This document shows positions 1-11,489 of a DNA stretch of 64,000 nucleotides, piece by piece. The position numbers were made by a program, and so were the translations under genes. Positions within the stretch are counted from its first letter, which is position 1; each line of letters begins with the position of its first letter. The stretch covers positions 1,302,001 through 1,366,000 of the forward strand of contig JAHEWK010000015.1 in NCBI GenBank assembly GCA_020740775.1, in the 5' to 3' direction. This DNA is from Ilyonectria destructans. Taxonomy: Eukaryota > Ascomycota > Sordariomycetes > Hypocreales > Nectriaceae. The notes under the pieces are model-generated. The model saw nothing but the letters and a program-made list of their open reading frames with translations. It had not been told where the DNA came from and did not search any database.

Positions 1-1
1 A

Positions 2-1873
2 ATCAAAGCCGCTCTGGCAAGGGCAAAGACCTTGCGACAACTATCCGTCAAGCACAATTGGAGCCAGGATGAGTACCAAGCCGCCAATGACCTCATCAGC
101 GAGCCGACCCCGTACGGTCTGCACGCGTCCATGTTCTTGAAGACGTTGGAAGAACAGGGCACACCGGCGCAGCACAAGCTGTTCCTCGAGCCAGCCCAGC
201 GTTACGAGTACATCGGATGCTACGCGCAGACCGAGCTCGGCCACGGATCCAATGTCCGAGGTCTGGAGACGACTGCCACTTGGGATCCCAAGGACAAGAC
301 GTTCACGCTTCATTCGCCTCACCTGACCGCCTCCAAGTGGTGGATTGGCTCGCTGGGGAAAGCTGCAAACTACGCCGTGGTCGTCGCACAGCTCATCTTG
401 AACGGCAAGCCGTGTGGCCCGCACCCATTTGTCGTTCCTATCCGAGACCTTAAAACCCACAGGCCTCTGCCAAACATTCACGTCGGAGATATCGGTCCCA
501 AGTTCGGTTACAACACCATGGACAACGGATTCCTGCTCTTCAACCACGTCAAGATCCCCCACATCAACATGCTTAGCCGATTCTCAGGGGTCGACGCAGA
601 GACGTCAAAGTACATCAGGCCTTCTAACCCAGCACTTATGTACGGCACTCTGACCTACATCCGGTCTTCAATTGTGCTCCAGTCGGGATCCGTGCTTGCC
701 CGCGGCGTGACCATCGCCACCCGCTACTGCGCGGTTCGACGCCAGTTCCAAGACCGCGACGCTGCCGAGGGCGAGTCTGGTGAGAACCAGGTTCTCAACT
801 ACACCATGGTGCAGCACCGCATCCTGCCGTTGCTGGCAGCTTCTTACGCCTTGCATTTCACCGGTCGCGCTATGATCAATCTCTACCAGGCAAACCAAAA
901 ACGGATGGCCCAGAAGCAGGCTGGAACCGATGCCAAGCGAGCTCCTGGTCCGGAGGAGCTCAACCCCGGAAGCGACCTCTTGGCTGATCTTCATGCCATC
1001 TCGTGCTCGCTGAAGGCTTTCGCATCCACCACAGCCGCTGAAGGACTGGAGGTGTGCCGCCGTGCCTGTGGCGGTCACGGCTACTCTGCCTTCTCCGGAA
1101 TCGGCAGTTGGTACGCTGACTATCTGCCCACCGTCACATGGGAGGGCGACAACTACATGCTCACCCAGCAAGTCGCTCGGTATTTGCTCAAGTCTGCCCG
1201 TGCAGTCCTTGCAGGAAAAGCCGCCGACAACAGCATCACTCGCATCTTCAATGAGTTCCTCCGGAGGCAGGATGTTAGTGCTGCTTTTGACGTCCTCGAC
1301 AACGACCAACATCTTGTCGATGCCTTTGCCTGGCGGGTTGCCTTTCTGACCTTCGAAGCCCTCAAGCACAGAGATGAAGACAAGCAGTCTTGGAACAGCC
1401 TCCTGATTGACTTTTGGCGTCTCTCCACTGCCTACGCTCAGTACCAGGTGGTCAAGTACTTCTACGAGGCGCTCCAGGACGACAAGACAAAGGCCGAGCT
1501 TGATCCCAGCACACTGCCAGTACTTCGCCAGCTGTTCCAGCTGTTCGCGCTGCACTACTTGACAAACCACGCTTCCGAGTTCTTCACCAGCGCCGCCACC
1601 AACGTGCGTCAGATCCAGCTTGCGCGCACGAAGCGCACGCTGTCTCTCCTCGAACAGATCCGACCCCACGCTGTGAGACTGGTTGACGCATGGAAGTTCC
1701 CCGACTGGCAGCTTGATAGCTCATTGGGTCGTTATGATGGTAAGGTGTATGAGGATATGTTCCACCGGGCTTCCGAGGTGAACCCCCTGAATGATGTTGT
1801 GTTTGACCCTTACCCGAATTCCGCTGTCTTGTTTAGAGAAGATGCAAGCGAAGATCTGAAGGCGAAATTGTAG
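2..1873 (+). CDS. Acyl-CoA oxidase, 5'-truncated by window edge
   Basis: This is a peroxisomal flavoenzyme that carries out the first step of fatty-acid beta-oxidation (acyl-CoA to trans-2-enoyl-CoA, producing H2O2). The frame is open from base 2, so the N-terminus lies outside the window; about 623 residues are present, against roughly 660-710 for the family. Family signatures seen are TELGHGSN near fragment residue 76, the C-G-G-H-G-Y motif near 356 and TWEGDN near 378, followed by the helical C-terminal acyl-CoA oxidase domain. The protein ends D-L-K-A-K-L; the last three residues, AKL, are a PTS1 peroxisome-import signal. No intron is needed in the visible part. The family call is firm; which of several fungal paralogues it is cannot be told. 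Confidence 0.95.
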   Translation: MKAALARAKTLRQLSVKHNWSQDEYQAANDLISEPTPYGLHASMFLKTLEEQGTPAQHKLFLEPAQRYEYIGCYAQTELGHGSNVRGLETTATWDPKDKTFTLHSPHLTASKWWIGSLGKAANYAVVVAQLILNGKPCGPHPFVVPIRDLKTHRPLPNIHVGDIGPKFGYNTMDNGFLLFNHVKIPHINMLSRFSGVDAETSKYIRPSNPALMYGTLTYIRSSIVLQSGSVLARGVTIATRYCAVRRQFQDRDAAEGESGENQVLNYTMVQHRILPLLAASYALHFTGRAMINLYQANQKRMAQKQAGTDAKRAPGPEELNPGSDLLADLHAISCSLKAFASTTAAEGLEVCRRACGGHGYSAFSGIGSWYADYLPTVTWEGDNYMLTQQVARYLLKSARAVLAGKAADNSITRIFNEFLRRQDVSAAFDVLDNDQHLVDAFAWRVAFLTFEALKHRDEDKQSWNSLLIDFWRLSTAYAQYQVVKYFYEALQDDKTKAELDPSTLPVLRQLFQLFALHYLTNHASEFFTSAATNVRQIQLARTKRTLSLLEQIRPHAVRLVDAWKFPDWQLDSSLGRYDGKVYEDMFHRASEVNPLNDVVFDPYPNSAVLFREDASEDLKAKL

Positions 1874-2242
1874 TTGTGTCTCCTATAGAAGTTCTCTTCA
1901 GGCTATTAGACTTTGTATAGAAATTTGTTCTCTCCAAGATGAAATATAATTGTTTTTCTCAAGCGGTGTCTGCTATAATAGAGTCAATACACCAGAACTG
2001 CAGTGCACGCACCCTTAACTTCAAGAGCTTGCATAGATAACGCATGCTTAGTCAACCTCTAACCTCTAGAGACACCCTGCACCCATGTCCTTAAGTGGGC
2101 CTACAACAATAATCAGGCCACTTTCAGGCCGCTTGCTGAAAAGTTTGCCAGAGGTTTCTTTTTTCTTTTTTCTTTGAACCCTCCAGGATCAAGATATCGA
2201 ATAGACTTAAACATTCGTCTGTGTTCGGCCAGTAAACTCACC
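1874..2242. promoter_or_regulatory. Intergenic region with pyrimidine tract before OLA1
   Basis: This gap holds the 3' flank of the acyl-CoA oxidase and the promoter of OLA1. A T/C-rich tract at about 2156-2177 lies roughly 70-90 bases upstream of the OLA1 start, as is common in highly expressed fungal housekeeping genes. No gene is seen. Confidence 0.4.
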
Positions 2243-3927
2243 ATGGCTCCTAAGAAGGTTGAAGCTGTCGCGAACAATGTCGTTGCGTTCGGAAGGGTTC
2301 GCAAGAACCTAAAGATGGGATGCGTTGGCCTGCCCAATGTGGGAAAGTCAAGTCTGTTCAATCTCTTGACCGACCAGAGCGCCGCCGCAGAGAACTACCC
2401 GTTTTGTACGATTGAGCCCAATGAGGCGAGATGTGCTGTTCCCGACAGTCGATATGTAAGTTAAAACACTCTACAGCCAGGTTCTACAACGGATGGCTGA
2501 AGTATGCAATACATAGGACTTTCTCTGTGACCTCTGGAAGCCCCCGTCCATGTACCCAGCGTTTCTGCAGGTCACCGACATTGCTGGCCTGATCAAGGGT
2601 GCTTCTCAAGGAGAGGGACTTGGAAATGCCTTCCTGTCTCATATCCAGGCTGTTGACGGCATGTTCCACATTGTCAGGTACGGCCTCCGTCGCAAAAATG
2701 CCGCGCTTTCACACTAAATCTGACTTTACGACAGAGCATTCGATAACGATGAAGTTTTGCATGTCGATGACTCGATCGATCCCGTCCGGGACTTGAGTCA
2801 GTTCATCCAAGTCCCAGAAGATTACGAAATTAATCGTTGCATCTTCTAGACACCATCCAAAGCGAGCTTTGCAAGAAAGATCTCGGTTTGTTTTGTCCTT
2901 TGAACTGGCTTGACACCAGCTAATCTAATTCCCATTTAGATATTCTGCGGAAGCAGATCATTGCTGAGGAATTAATCGTCAAGAAGGCAGGTGGCAAATA
3001 CAAGATGCTGCCTCTCTTCACTGAGACAACGACAAAGATCCAAGAAGTGAGCCCAAAGCTTCCAGTCTTATAGGGCTTACCATTTAATGTGCTCACAATC
3101 GTGAAATAGATGCTGGAGAAGGATCAGCCAGTCAGAGATGGAAGCTGGACACCGGCCGAGATTGCACTCATCAATGAGAAGATTCAGCTGATCACGACGA
3201 AGCCAACCATCTACCTTGTCAACTTGACCATGAAGGATTACCTCAGACAGAAGAGCAAGTACCTGCCGCTCATTGCCAAGTGGGTCACCGAGCACGGAGG
3301 TGTTCCCCGAGACATTGTTCCCTTCTCTATTGAGTTTGAAGAGAAGCTTTACAGCATGAAGGACGATCCAGCTGCACAAGCCGAGTTCCTCAAAGAGAGC
3401 AAAGTCAAGTCAAAACTGGACAAGATCATCACTGAAGGATTCACCAAGCTTGGCTTGCAATACTACTTCACTGGTTTGTTCATAATTTCCACTTCTGGGT
3501 GAACTTCATGCTGACTTGTACGTAGCTGGTGAGAAGGAAATCAGATGCTGGACTATCCCAAGGGGGTGCCTAGCACCACAAGCTGCTGGAGCTATCCACG
3601 GCGATTTTGAGAAGGGATTCATCAAGGCTGAAGTAGTCGCGTACCAAGATTTCCACGATCTTTGTGAAGGCGGCAAGTCCATGGGCCCAATCAAGGCTGC
3701 TGGGAAATACCGACAAGAAGGAAAGACTTATGTAGGTGCTCGAATTCCTCCTGATTCTGCAATAGCTGACTTGATATTTTCCCAGGTTGTCCAAGATGGA
3801 GACATCATCCACTTCCAATTCAGTAAGTTGCAAATTGTCACGGATACTACCGTGTCCAGCTGTTTTACTCGTGGTTATCATAGAAAAGTGCTAACTGTCG
3901 TGTCTAGACGTTTCAAACAAGAAATAG
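2243..3927 (+). CDS. OLA1: Obg-like ATPase OLA1 (YchF family), 9 exons
   Basis: OLA1 is a cytosolic TRAFAC-class P-loop ATPase linked to translation and stress responses. Predicted exons are 2243-2455, 2517-2677, 2735-2796, 2850-2885, 2940-3046, 3110-3473, 3526-3731, 3786-3822 and 3908-3927. They join in frame to 401 residues, the usual family length. Seen motifs are the P-loop GLPNVGKSS (G1), CTIEPNE (G2), DIAGLIKGA (G3) and the C-terminal TGS-type domain with [16 protein letters not shown] and [11 protein letters not shown]. The start ATG has an ACC context. In the specificity loop (G4), where the family has N-x-S-E, this protein reads NLTM, so the glutamate is missing. It could be the sole OLA1 of the organism or a divergent paralogue. 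Confidence 0.93.
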
Positions 3928-4597
3928 ACTTATTATGTCGAGGCCGGCTGATATGGAATTTCGGATAAGGTGCCGTCGTTCCTGTATTTCATTGACTAGA
4001 GACCACTTTCAACAATTGGCCCATTCAGTTCGGGATAAAAAGGAGACTGGGACCGATAAGATCAGTCAGGAAGTTAGAAACATCATCACCTTAGACAATG
4101 AGTTTGAGAGCCAAATGAGATCACTTTTCAGTCAATCTTGCAGGCCCAGAATGTTCGAAATAGCCTGTTTCGGTTACTGAGGAAGACCTAAAAGCGGTCA
4201 CACATGCTACCAATATCTCACTTGAGCTAGGTTCGTCTCAGGATGCCAGCATATTTAGGCTACATCTGTCGATCGACAGTTTGCGAGACCAAAACAGCAA
4301 GGGGCCCGGTCTAGATGAGAAGACTAATGATTCGGATAAGTTCCTGCAACATGGAACATCATCGACCCAACGAGGCTAGATACGAAGGTTAGGATGGGAT
4401 CTCAGAACAACGAGGCTCTCGATTAGTGCCCAATAAGTTAGGCGTGTTTGACGTTACTTAGAGAGGCTAGGGGCTTTAAATTCGCTGAATCTATTGCGCC
4501 AAAAGCTAGACTGCTGTCCCTAGTTTACGAGATACAAATAATTACATTAAACACTAAAACCCGATGTCCCTTCGCCGGTCTGTGCAAGATCCAGTCA
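3928..4597. other. Gene-free gap with coding-like fragments
   Basis: This gap lies between two converging genes. Several short open stretches are present on the plus strand. One at about 4166-4379 reads as charged, helix-like sequence (it includes ISLELGSS and SIDSLRDQ) but has a stop just before it and no clear start. It may be a relic of a larger gene; no family was recognised. Confidence 0.25.
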
Positions 4598-7384
4598 TTA
4601 GGAGACACCTTCAGTTGTAGGTACCACATTGTCTTTCTCAACAGCCATTCTCGTCTCTCCACGTCTAGTCAAAATCTCGCCGTACCAGTACCGCCCACCC
4701 ATTTCCCTCACACAAAGCCTCCTTTGTTTGTTGTCCAGTCTCGCGACGCCGGTAAACTCGTCCGCAATGCTGCTGTCGCAGACATAATACATGGCACCGG
4801 CAATGGACCGTGGATCCACTGGCATGTCGGGCCACTTGACGAAGAAGCTGCCGACGATAGTGAGAACCATAAGCAACAGAAGTCCCATTGAGATTCGGGC
4901 GCAAATGACGTGGGTTACGTATGTCTGTGTGATAGTGTATGGTATGTTGACCAGGAGGAGAGGCATAAAGTTGGAAAGCATTGTCATGAATGCTACGAGA
5001 CCAAGGAATGGTTGGCCATGCTTGATGGAAGAGTAGAGTCCAGAGTAGCCATTGGTTGGTCTTGTGAGGAGGATCGAGTCCGAGGCAAGCTGCGATTTTT
5101 GTGATAGACACTGATACGGGGCGATAATGGCCACACCTAGAGGTTGTCAATGAACGAGTCCACGTTTGCTTCCACATGAAAACTTACTGATGAAAAGTGC
5201 TGTCCAGCCAAAAGACAAAACCACGCCCAAGGCACAGAAGAAGAATCGGACACCAAACGTCTGGCTATCGATAAAAGACTTAAACTCAGATTGCTTGGTT
5301 AGGTTGATATGGTAGTAAAGAATCAGGACGATCAAGCCGAGGAGGAAGGTGATGAATGCAAGACGCCAAATAATGCCCAACGCAATAAATGGGTTTCCTT
5401 TGGGGAGTCTTTGGAAGGGCGTATCAACCGATCGGCCTTGTGTGACTAGCCCGTTATCCTGGATTTGCTGTCCCTGGTTTGCATCATGCTCGACCAAGAT
5501 GCCATACTCTTGGTGATTGCTCTGGGTCTGGAAATACCCCAGCCTGTAGCGATTGTCTCTCATCTCCTTGTAAATCTTCTTCTCGGTGAGTTGCCGCGGC
5601 CGGATGAACCGGTTTGCAGCAAGAGAGGCCGTGCCAGCAATGCTCCATGGGTTTGCATACAGACCCGTCTCGAAATTCCGCAGAAAGTAGAGCAGCGCGC
5701 AGAGGAGTACGATGGTGAAGGCCAACAGGGCGAGCAACGCACGCGTCGGAATCTGCGACAAGCCCAATGCAGCAGCGCAGCCGACGGCCGAGTTGGTATG
5801 GCATGTTCCGTGTATCTTGACGCCGATGGCCTCTGTCGCAAGCGGCGTCATCAATGACGAGCACAACACAAGCATCATGGTGATGAAGGTGACCGGGTGG
5901 CCATCGGAAAGCGTAGTAAATGGCTTTAGGAAGCCTGTCCATCCGCTGTAATGCAGCACCATTGAGTTCGACCCGTAGGCTCCGGTGGGTCTGCTCAAGG
6001 CGTAGAAGGGCTGGAACAGTTGGGCATTCAGGTCGATGATTCGGAGAGGGATCGAGATGAGCACCGCCACCAAGGCCGGAACAAACTTGCCAAGAAAGTA
6101 GCCAGCCTCGGTTATCTCATACACTATCAAGCTCGCAGCTGCAGTCCCTGTAGGCGTCGACTCCATTGTCATTGTGGCGCCATCCACGGTTGACAGTATC
6201 GTCGTCTCCCCTCCGTCCGTCGTCAGCGTCACCAATTTGCCTCGGGTAGTCGTGAGTGTCTCCGGTGCAAAGGTGTTGATGATGGTCGTGGGAATTCCGT
6301 TGATCTCGGTAACAATCGTCTCCGCGGCCCGAGTGTTGACAAGGGTTTCCACTTCGTCAACTTGAGTGACGATGGTGGTTGGCGCAATCTTTTCGACTTT
6401 TGCAATGGTCGTGGCGGCCCGGGTGGTGACGACGGCAGTTGGTTGGATAATGTTTGCGGGCAGTTCGGCGGGATCTGTCACCACGGTTGTGAGCGTGGAC
6501 TTGCCGTATGTAAGATATCTTTCTTTCGCCAGAGTCACCGACGTTGTGACCGCGACTGTATTCTCAATTGTATAGACCACACTTTGCACACCTGGCCCGC
6601 CGCCAACTTCCTTGGTCATGGTATTGACGTATGTAGTCCCTGCTTCGCCAGCCTTGGTTATCTCGAATACTGTGCTGTACACCACTTCGGTTGGACTGGA
6701 AACCATCTCCGTCCCGCTGCCCGGCACCTGGACGTATTCGGTGCTTGTTTCGAGCTCAGTCGTCATCTCCACCACTGCGCTTTCGCCAGGGATGATGATG
6801 GTCGATTCGTATATAACGTCTGACGGAGAATCTCCATCTGTTACGTACGAAGTTGATAGACTCGTTTCCACAATCGTTGTGGTGATCACGCCCGTTGTTC
6901 CTGGTACCGTGACCCAACTCTCGACTTCACTGATGTAGGTGGCGGTCGTGAGGAACGAGGAGGTGTCATCTTGCGAAGTGTCGTCTTGCGGAGTGTCGTC
7001 TTGTCGGGGGCTGAGGTCTTCTGCAACGTATCGTCTGTCCTCGGTCCATCTTTTGTGCTCAATGACGGCTGTGCTATCAGAGTTGGGCATGGTTTGCCTT
7101 GCCCACAGGACGACGCCCATGGCTCCCATGATAAAGATGATTTGCATCAAGACGAAGTACCATCTGAGCACTGTAGGTCTGTAGTTTGGTCGCTTCTGCG
7201 AGCCCTGTGGCAGGTCGACATGTCGGTCATGAACTGGCTGAGGGTCGTATGACGCCTTGTACTCGTAGGCCGAGGCCTCTGCGCCCGCTTTTGAGGCATT
7301 CATCGCTTCTGTGGGAGTCGACATGCGTCTTTTCAGATGCGGCTTCTGTGCGAGTACTGGTGATGCTAAAGAACCACTCATCAA
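4598..7384 (-). CDS. DUF3433-family multi-pass membrane protein, large Thr/Val-rich extracellular loop
   Basis: Exon 1 is 7384-5188 and exon 2 is 5136-4598; the intron carries GTAAGT. The N-terminus is cytoplasmic and basic. A first membrane segment follows the R-P-T-V-L-R-W-Y-F sequence typical of DUF3433 proteins. Next comes a stretch of about 300 residues very rich in Thr, Val, Ser and Glu, with loosely repeated TTIV/TTTI units, probably extracellular and O-glycosylated. Further membrane helices and a second DUF3433-like half (LGYFQTQ, F-I-A-L-G-I-I-W-R) complete a protein of about 911 residues. The molecular function of the family is unknown to me; a cell-surface role is inferred from topology. 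Confidence 0.85.
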
Positions 7385-9693
7385 AACGGGGGCCGCTCTC
7401 TGATATGTCGCGTGGTCAAAGCCATCTCGGGAAAGTCGACCAGTAGCAGCATCACACCATAAGACAGGTCGGGCTTGGCATTATGGCATTGATACCGCTT
7501 TGAATCGCTCTATTGCAAGTGTGTTGGCTTGGATATTTGGTGGCAACTCAATTGAAAGCAACACTAACCCAAGATGTGTAGGCGTGACCGGCGAGGCCTC
7601 ACATAAGACCTGTTGGTGGAGCTGAGACAAGAGCTAGACCGTTCCAACGGAGCTTTGCCAAGACAAGGGGCTTTCAACTTGCGGTGCTGGAACGGAAAGG
7701 GAGGGCGGAGTCGTCCAGTAGGGCTGAAGGGCTGAGCTGGGTGAACCAAGACTAAAAGAGGCTGAAGTATAGCGCCCTTCGCACCCAATTCCGACCATTC
7801 ACGGGCTTTATCTTCTGGTTTAAGCGCTGATTTTTAGAATATGGGCTGGACACTATTGAAGATTAGCCTTCTGTGGCGCCGATCGCTTCGTGAGGCCTCA
7901 GCACCTTGTCCCTACTCTTATTGCGGATGATGCACTGTAGCGAGGAGGCAAAATTGCCAAGCAATAAGCTTGGCCAGAAGCTTTCGGACTAAGCGTAGTA
8001 GTGTTGGTTGTAGCATCGCGATTCTGCCTCACCTTTCGATTACTAGCTCGACGAACTTACGTGACCAGCCACGCTCGGCCGATACAGCCTCCGAACAGTT
8101 CGTTTCTAAGGATGGGGTGCTTCAGGTCACTGGGGGGTGTAGTATCATGATTCATAGTACGTAGTTTCATCTCGTTCCTCCGATGACCCAGTTGGTGGCT
8201 GCGCTCGGCTCTGGGCGTAATCAGCACTACCCAAACTCGCAGTGGTCCGCCAATTGCCAAGACCACATGCGCAGCATTCCTTTATGAGTCGGGTACCTAG
8301 CACTTGATACTTCTAATAATATGTTCTGCCTTTTGTAGCCCTCATGAGCTGTGTGCCCACTATCTGCGGGGGGAAACTTGCTGGGGAATCTGGCCGATTG
8401 TCATGCTCCTACCCTATAACAGAGGCGCAAACGACAGTCACTGCCAGGCTTCACTGCCAGCCAGGTGTTCAAGAAGGCTTTGTCATTGTTACGAAAATTC
8501 TCTCCCTGATTTTGTCGCACTCTAATTAGCATGTCTCAGCTCACCTGTGAGATGAAGGCGGCCGCCGCCCAACGCTTCACTTCAGTGGCAACGCCACACA
8601 CCTTAATGTCATCAAGCTTAAAATCAGCTACACCAGAAGGGGTTTGGTAATACAGGCAGACTAAAATTGGCCCATCCGAGAACAGAGGGTCAGGAGGATC
8701 ACCTACAGGTGGCTTCCTTGGCAACATGAATGATTGGGAGGTGTTGTGGGTGTTTTTCAGCTCCAGATGATGGTCAAACATACCCCCAGCCTCAATGATC
8801 AAGGCCATCAACGAATGTAGGGAGAATTTTCCCGTAAAATAATACGTAATTTAACAGCGCAAGCCCGTGTCTCTGAGAATGCCACAGCACTTAGCTCCTC
8901 CGCACAATTGTGTTTACCGCACCGATCGCCCCTCGACGCAAGCAAACTCCAGTGGATGGCTACAAGCGATACGCTGAGTACACGACAGAGCTTGCTACAA
9001 GACCTTTGTGTGAGCGCCATGAATCCTGCGGTTCTCTCTGTACGCTACTGGGTGATCCCGTCATCGTCGATCCCGTCATCGCACTGGTGTTTCTCGCGGC
9101 CGTTACTCTATGCATGAGCATCCTCGTCCCTCTGCCCGGATACCTAGGACTATTACAATTGTATGGCGCTTCACTTCGTGTCCTTTGCAGCTGAGGTGCA
9201 CCGCTGGGCTCGCGTAGGCGCAAGGGACGTGGCCAGCAAGGCAACACGGGGTTTCACCGCCGCGGCAACATGACTGCCGCAAGCGTGGCCGTGAGGGAGG
9301 GAGGTGTTAGTGAGTAGCTCCAAGGTCTTTGCAATACAGCGTGTGGTCGTGGCATTGGTCCACGGCGAATTCTCACCCTTGCTCAGGCTATCCACACTAG
9401 CGCAATAAGCTGGATAAGACAACCTCGGCTTGAAGGATTTGCACTTGAAACCTGCTGTAAATACATATCTCGCTCTCGCTTCCGCTAATCCATTCCCGGC
9501 AAGTCTATGCGAGGAGGCTTGACAGAACTTGCACGTGCCGTTACTGCGTGAATCCGTCATGAGGGGAGCGAGCATCCCCGCTCATCATCTACTTCTAAGG
9601 CCACTCAAGTTGACCTGCCTGGAAGAACACTACTAGACCTTGCAGTCACTGGTCTCTCGTTCCGTTGAATTATATTCCTCAACTCCCTCCAAC
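7385..9693. other. 2.3 kb gene-free stretch
   Basis: This gap lies between the divergent promoters of the DUF3433 gene and the GNAT gene. Only short open frames are present (the longest is about 134 codons, minus strand, 9171-9575), and none has recognisable motifs or consistent splice signals. An open frame of 91 codons at 8536-8811 (minus) has reasonable composition but no homology I can name. Nothing is called. Confidence 0.4.
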
Positions 9694-10782
9694 ATGGCAA
9701 TCCAGGTTACCGACCTTACAGAAGCAGACATCCCTGGAGCCGTAAAAGCAGTCCAGTGAGTTGAACACAACTGAGTTCTTGACTTTATATTCCTTAGAAT
9801 GAGCAGGATGCTTTGTAATTATCGAATGTGGCTCTTCTTGAAGCGCTCGTTCTTATGCAAGGATGGTTGTAATTGATCTTCGTGCATCCCCGCTAACTCT
9901 CAACCCTCTAGGGATGCTTTTTCTAAAGATCCATATAACGAATGGGTTTACGACAAGGTAAAAGTAAGTTATAATCCAGAATAATACACATCAACCCTTT
10001 GAAAGTACACATTTATGCATCAATTCCCTTGGATGTCGCCGCACGGCAGGCAAGATGCGTGTCAACTTCCAACCCTTTAAGGCTGACCTGCCACCCTTAT
10101 CAGTTTAATGCTCAGCGTAACTCAGTCTCCCTAGGCATTCGAATGCGATGGGGAATGCGCAATGGTATCTTCCATGTTGCCAAAGAAGAGGGTAGCGATA
10201 AGGTGCTTGGTGTTGCCATGTGGCTGCGTCCTCAGCCGGCAACCCAGGCTCCCACCTGGAATGATTGGCTCGAGGGCTGGCGTCTTTATTTCGGCCAAGT
10301 TGCCATGAATCTTTATTACGGCCGTGGAGGACTGAATGTCAAGGTAAGGTCACATTTCATTTTGGACTTTGGCTCCACAAGTACAACCCTGCCCCTGCTC
10401 ATTCTCTCCGACCAACTGGGGAACGAAATGCTGACACGATATTATGTAGCGATATTACATTTGGAAGGATGCCCAAGCTAAAGCCCAGTCTGAACTCTGG
10501 ACGGACCCACGAGGGTATTATTTCCTCAACATTATGGTCGTTCTTCCCGAGGCCCAGGGCAAAGGGGTTGGCGCAAAGATGATGAAGGTTGTCACGGACC
10601 AAGCCGATGCCGAAAACATGAAGTGCTACCTGGAGTCTAGCCGCGATGTTCCGAATATAGCTATTTACGGACGCTGGGGATTCAAGTTTGTAAAGGATAT
10701 GATTTGCGATGATGATGGCGAGGCTATTAAGCTTTTCACAATGGTTAGGGAGCCTCAGGGTGAATCCGGTAGTACCAAATAA
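9694..10782 (+). CDS. GNAT-family N-acetyltransferase
   Basis: This enzyme transfers acetyl from acetyl-CoA to an unknown amine substrate. Predicted exons are 9694-9755, 9912-9963, 10116-10343 and 10450-10782, giving 224 residues in frame. The acetyl-CoA-binding motif A is VVLPEAQGKGVG in the last exon, followed by the YGRWGF strand typical of fungal GNAT proteins. Upstream it carries DAFSKDPYNEWVYDK and the WLRPQPATQAPTW segment, which I recognise from a widespread filamentous-fungal GNAT subfamily. The start ATG lies in AACATGG. It sits at the head of the amine/amino-acid block but its own substrate is not known. Confidence 0.88.
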
Positions 10783-11489
10783 GCGACTCATTTGCAATTG
10801 AACATGGAGGTTGGTTAGCTATTAGTTTGGTGTTGGAGAACAGCTTGCTCGTATATAATGTGATTAGCTTCTACTTGTTAAAACGTTCACTCATGGGATC
10901 GCCTTAAGTGCTTCTGGTTCAGCAAGCGACGAGATCCCATTCCAGTATTCGCAGATTCTGTTCGCCCAAGACAGGATTTGATGACAAGCAAACTTCAGTA
11001 AAAATCCCATATGTTCTATTCTAGTGAATGTCCCAGTCCCGCTACGTTCCAATCAAAGCCAAGTACAGACTTTCGCACGGTCTTGCCCAATCTGGTAAGT
11101 GAAAACGAGCGATGATAAACCACCGAGGTGCAGAAATCGGATCTTCCCCGCTTTCGCCCCTTGCCGGAAGAGTTGTTGAGTCGTCAGATACGAGTAATGG
11201 TACCACTTGTGGTTGGGGCCGAACTACTCTAAATAGTCTGAGTAGATTAGCTGTGAATGACTTGCCTCCAACAATCATCAACACGACAGGGATCAAAGAA
11301 TCTGCCTTTCCCGTACAGCCAACTACAGAGGTTTGCCAGGTGGTCGTAAATAAACCGGAAATGACTCGCAAAGCCAAATCTCTCGATACCAGCCAACTCC
11401 TGGGGGTGGGAGCTGGAGAGACGAGTACCATTCTGAGTACGCTGCCGGTTGCTTTGCGCGATATCAGCTAATCTGATTACTCCTATGTA
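10783..11489. other. Gene-free gap upstream of FAD oxidase
   Basis: This gap holds the 3' flank of the GNAT gene and the presumed promoter or missing first exon of the FAD oxidase. An open frame of 119 codons (11112-11471, plus) has no recognisable domain. A possible 3' splice site (CCTATGTAG) ends near 11490. Confidence 0.35.

Noticed and set aside
668..1669. Minus-strand open frame of 333 codons
   Set aside because: It lies antisense to the acyl-CoA oxidase, whose motifs are clear; it is a shadow frame caused by biased codons.
9171..9575. Minus-strand open frame of 134 codons in the 2.3 kb gap
   Set aside because: No domain, no plausible start context, erratic composition.
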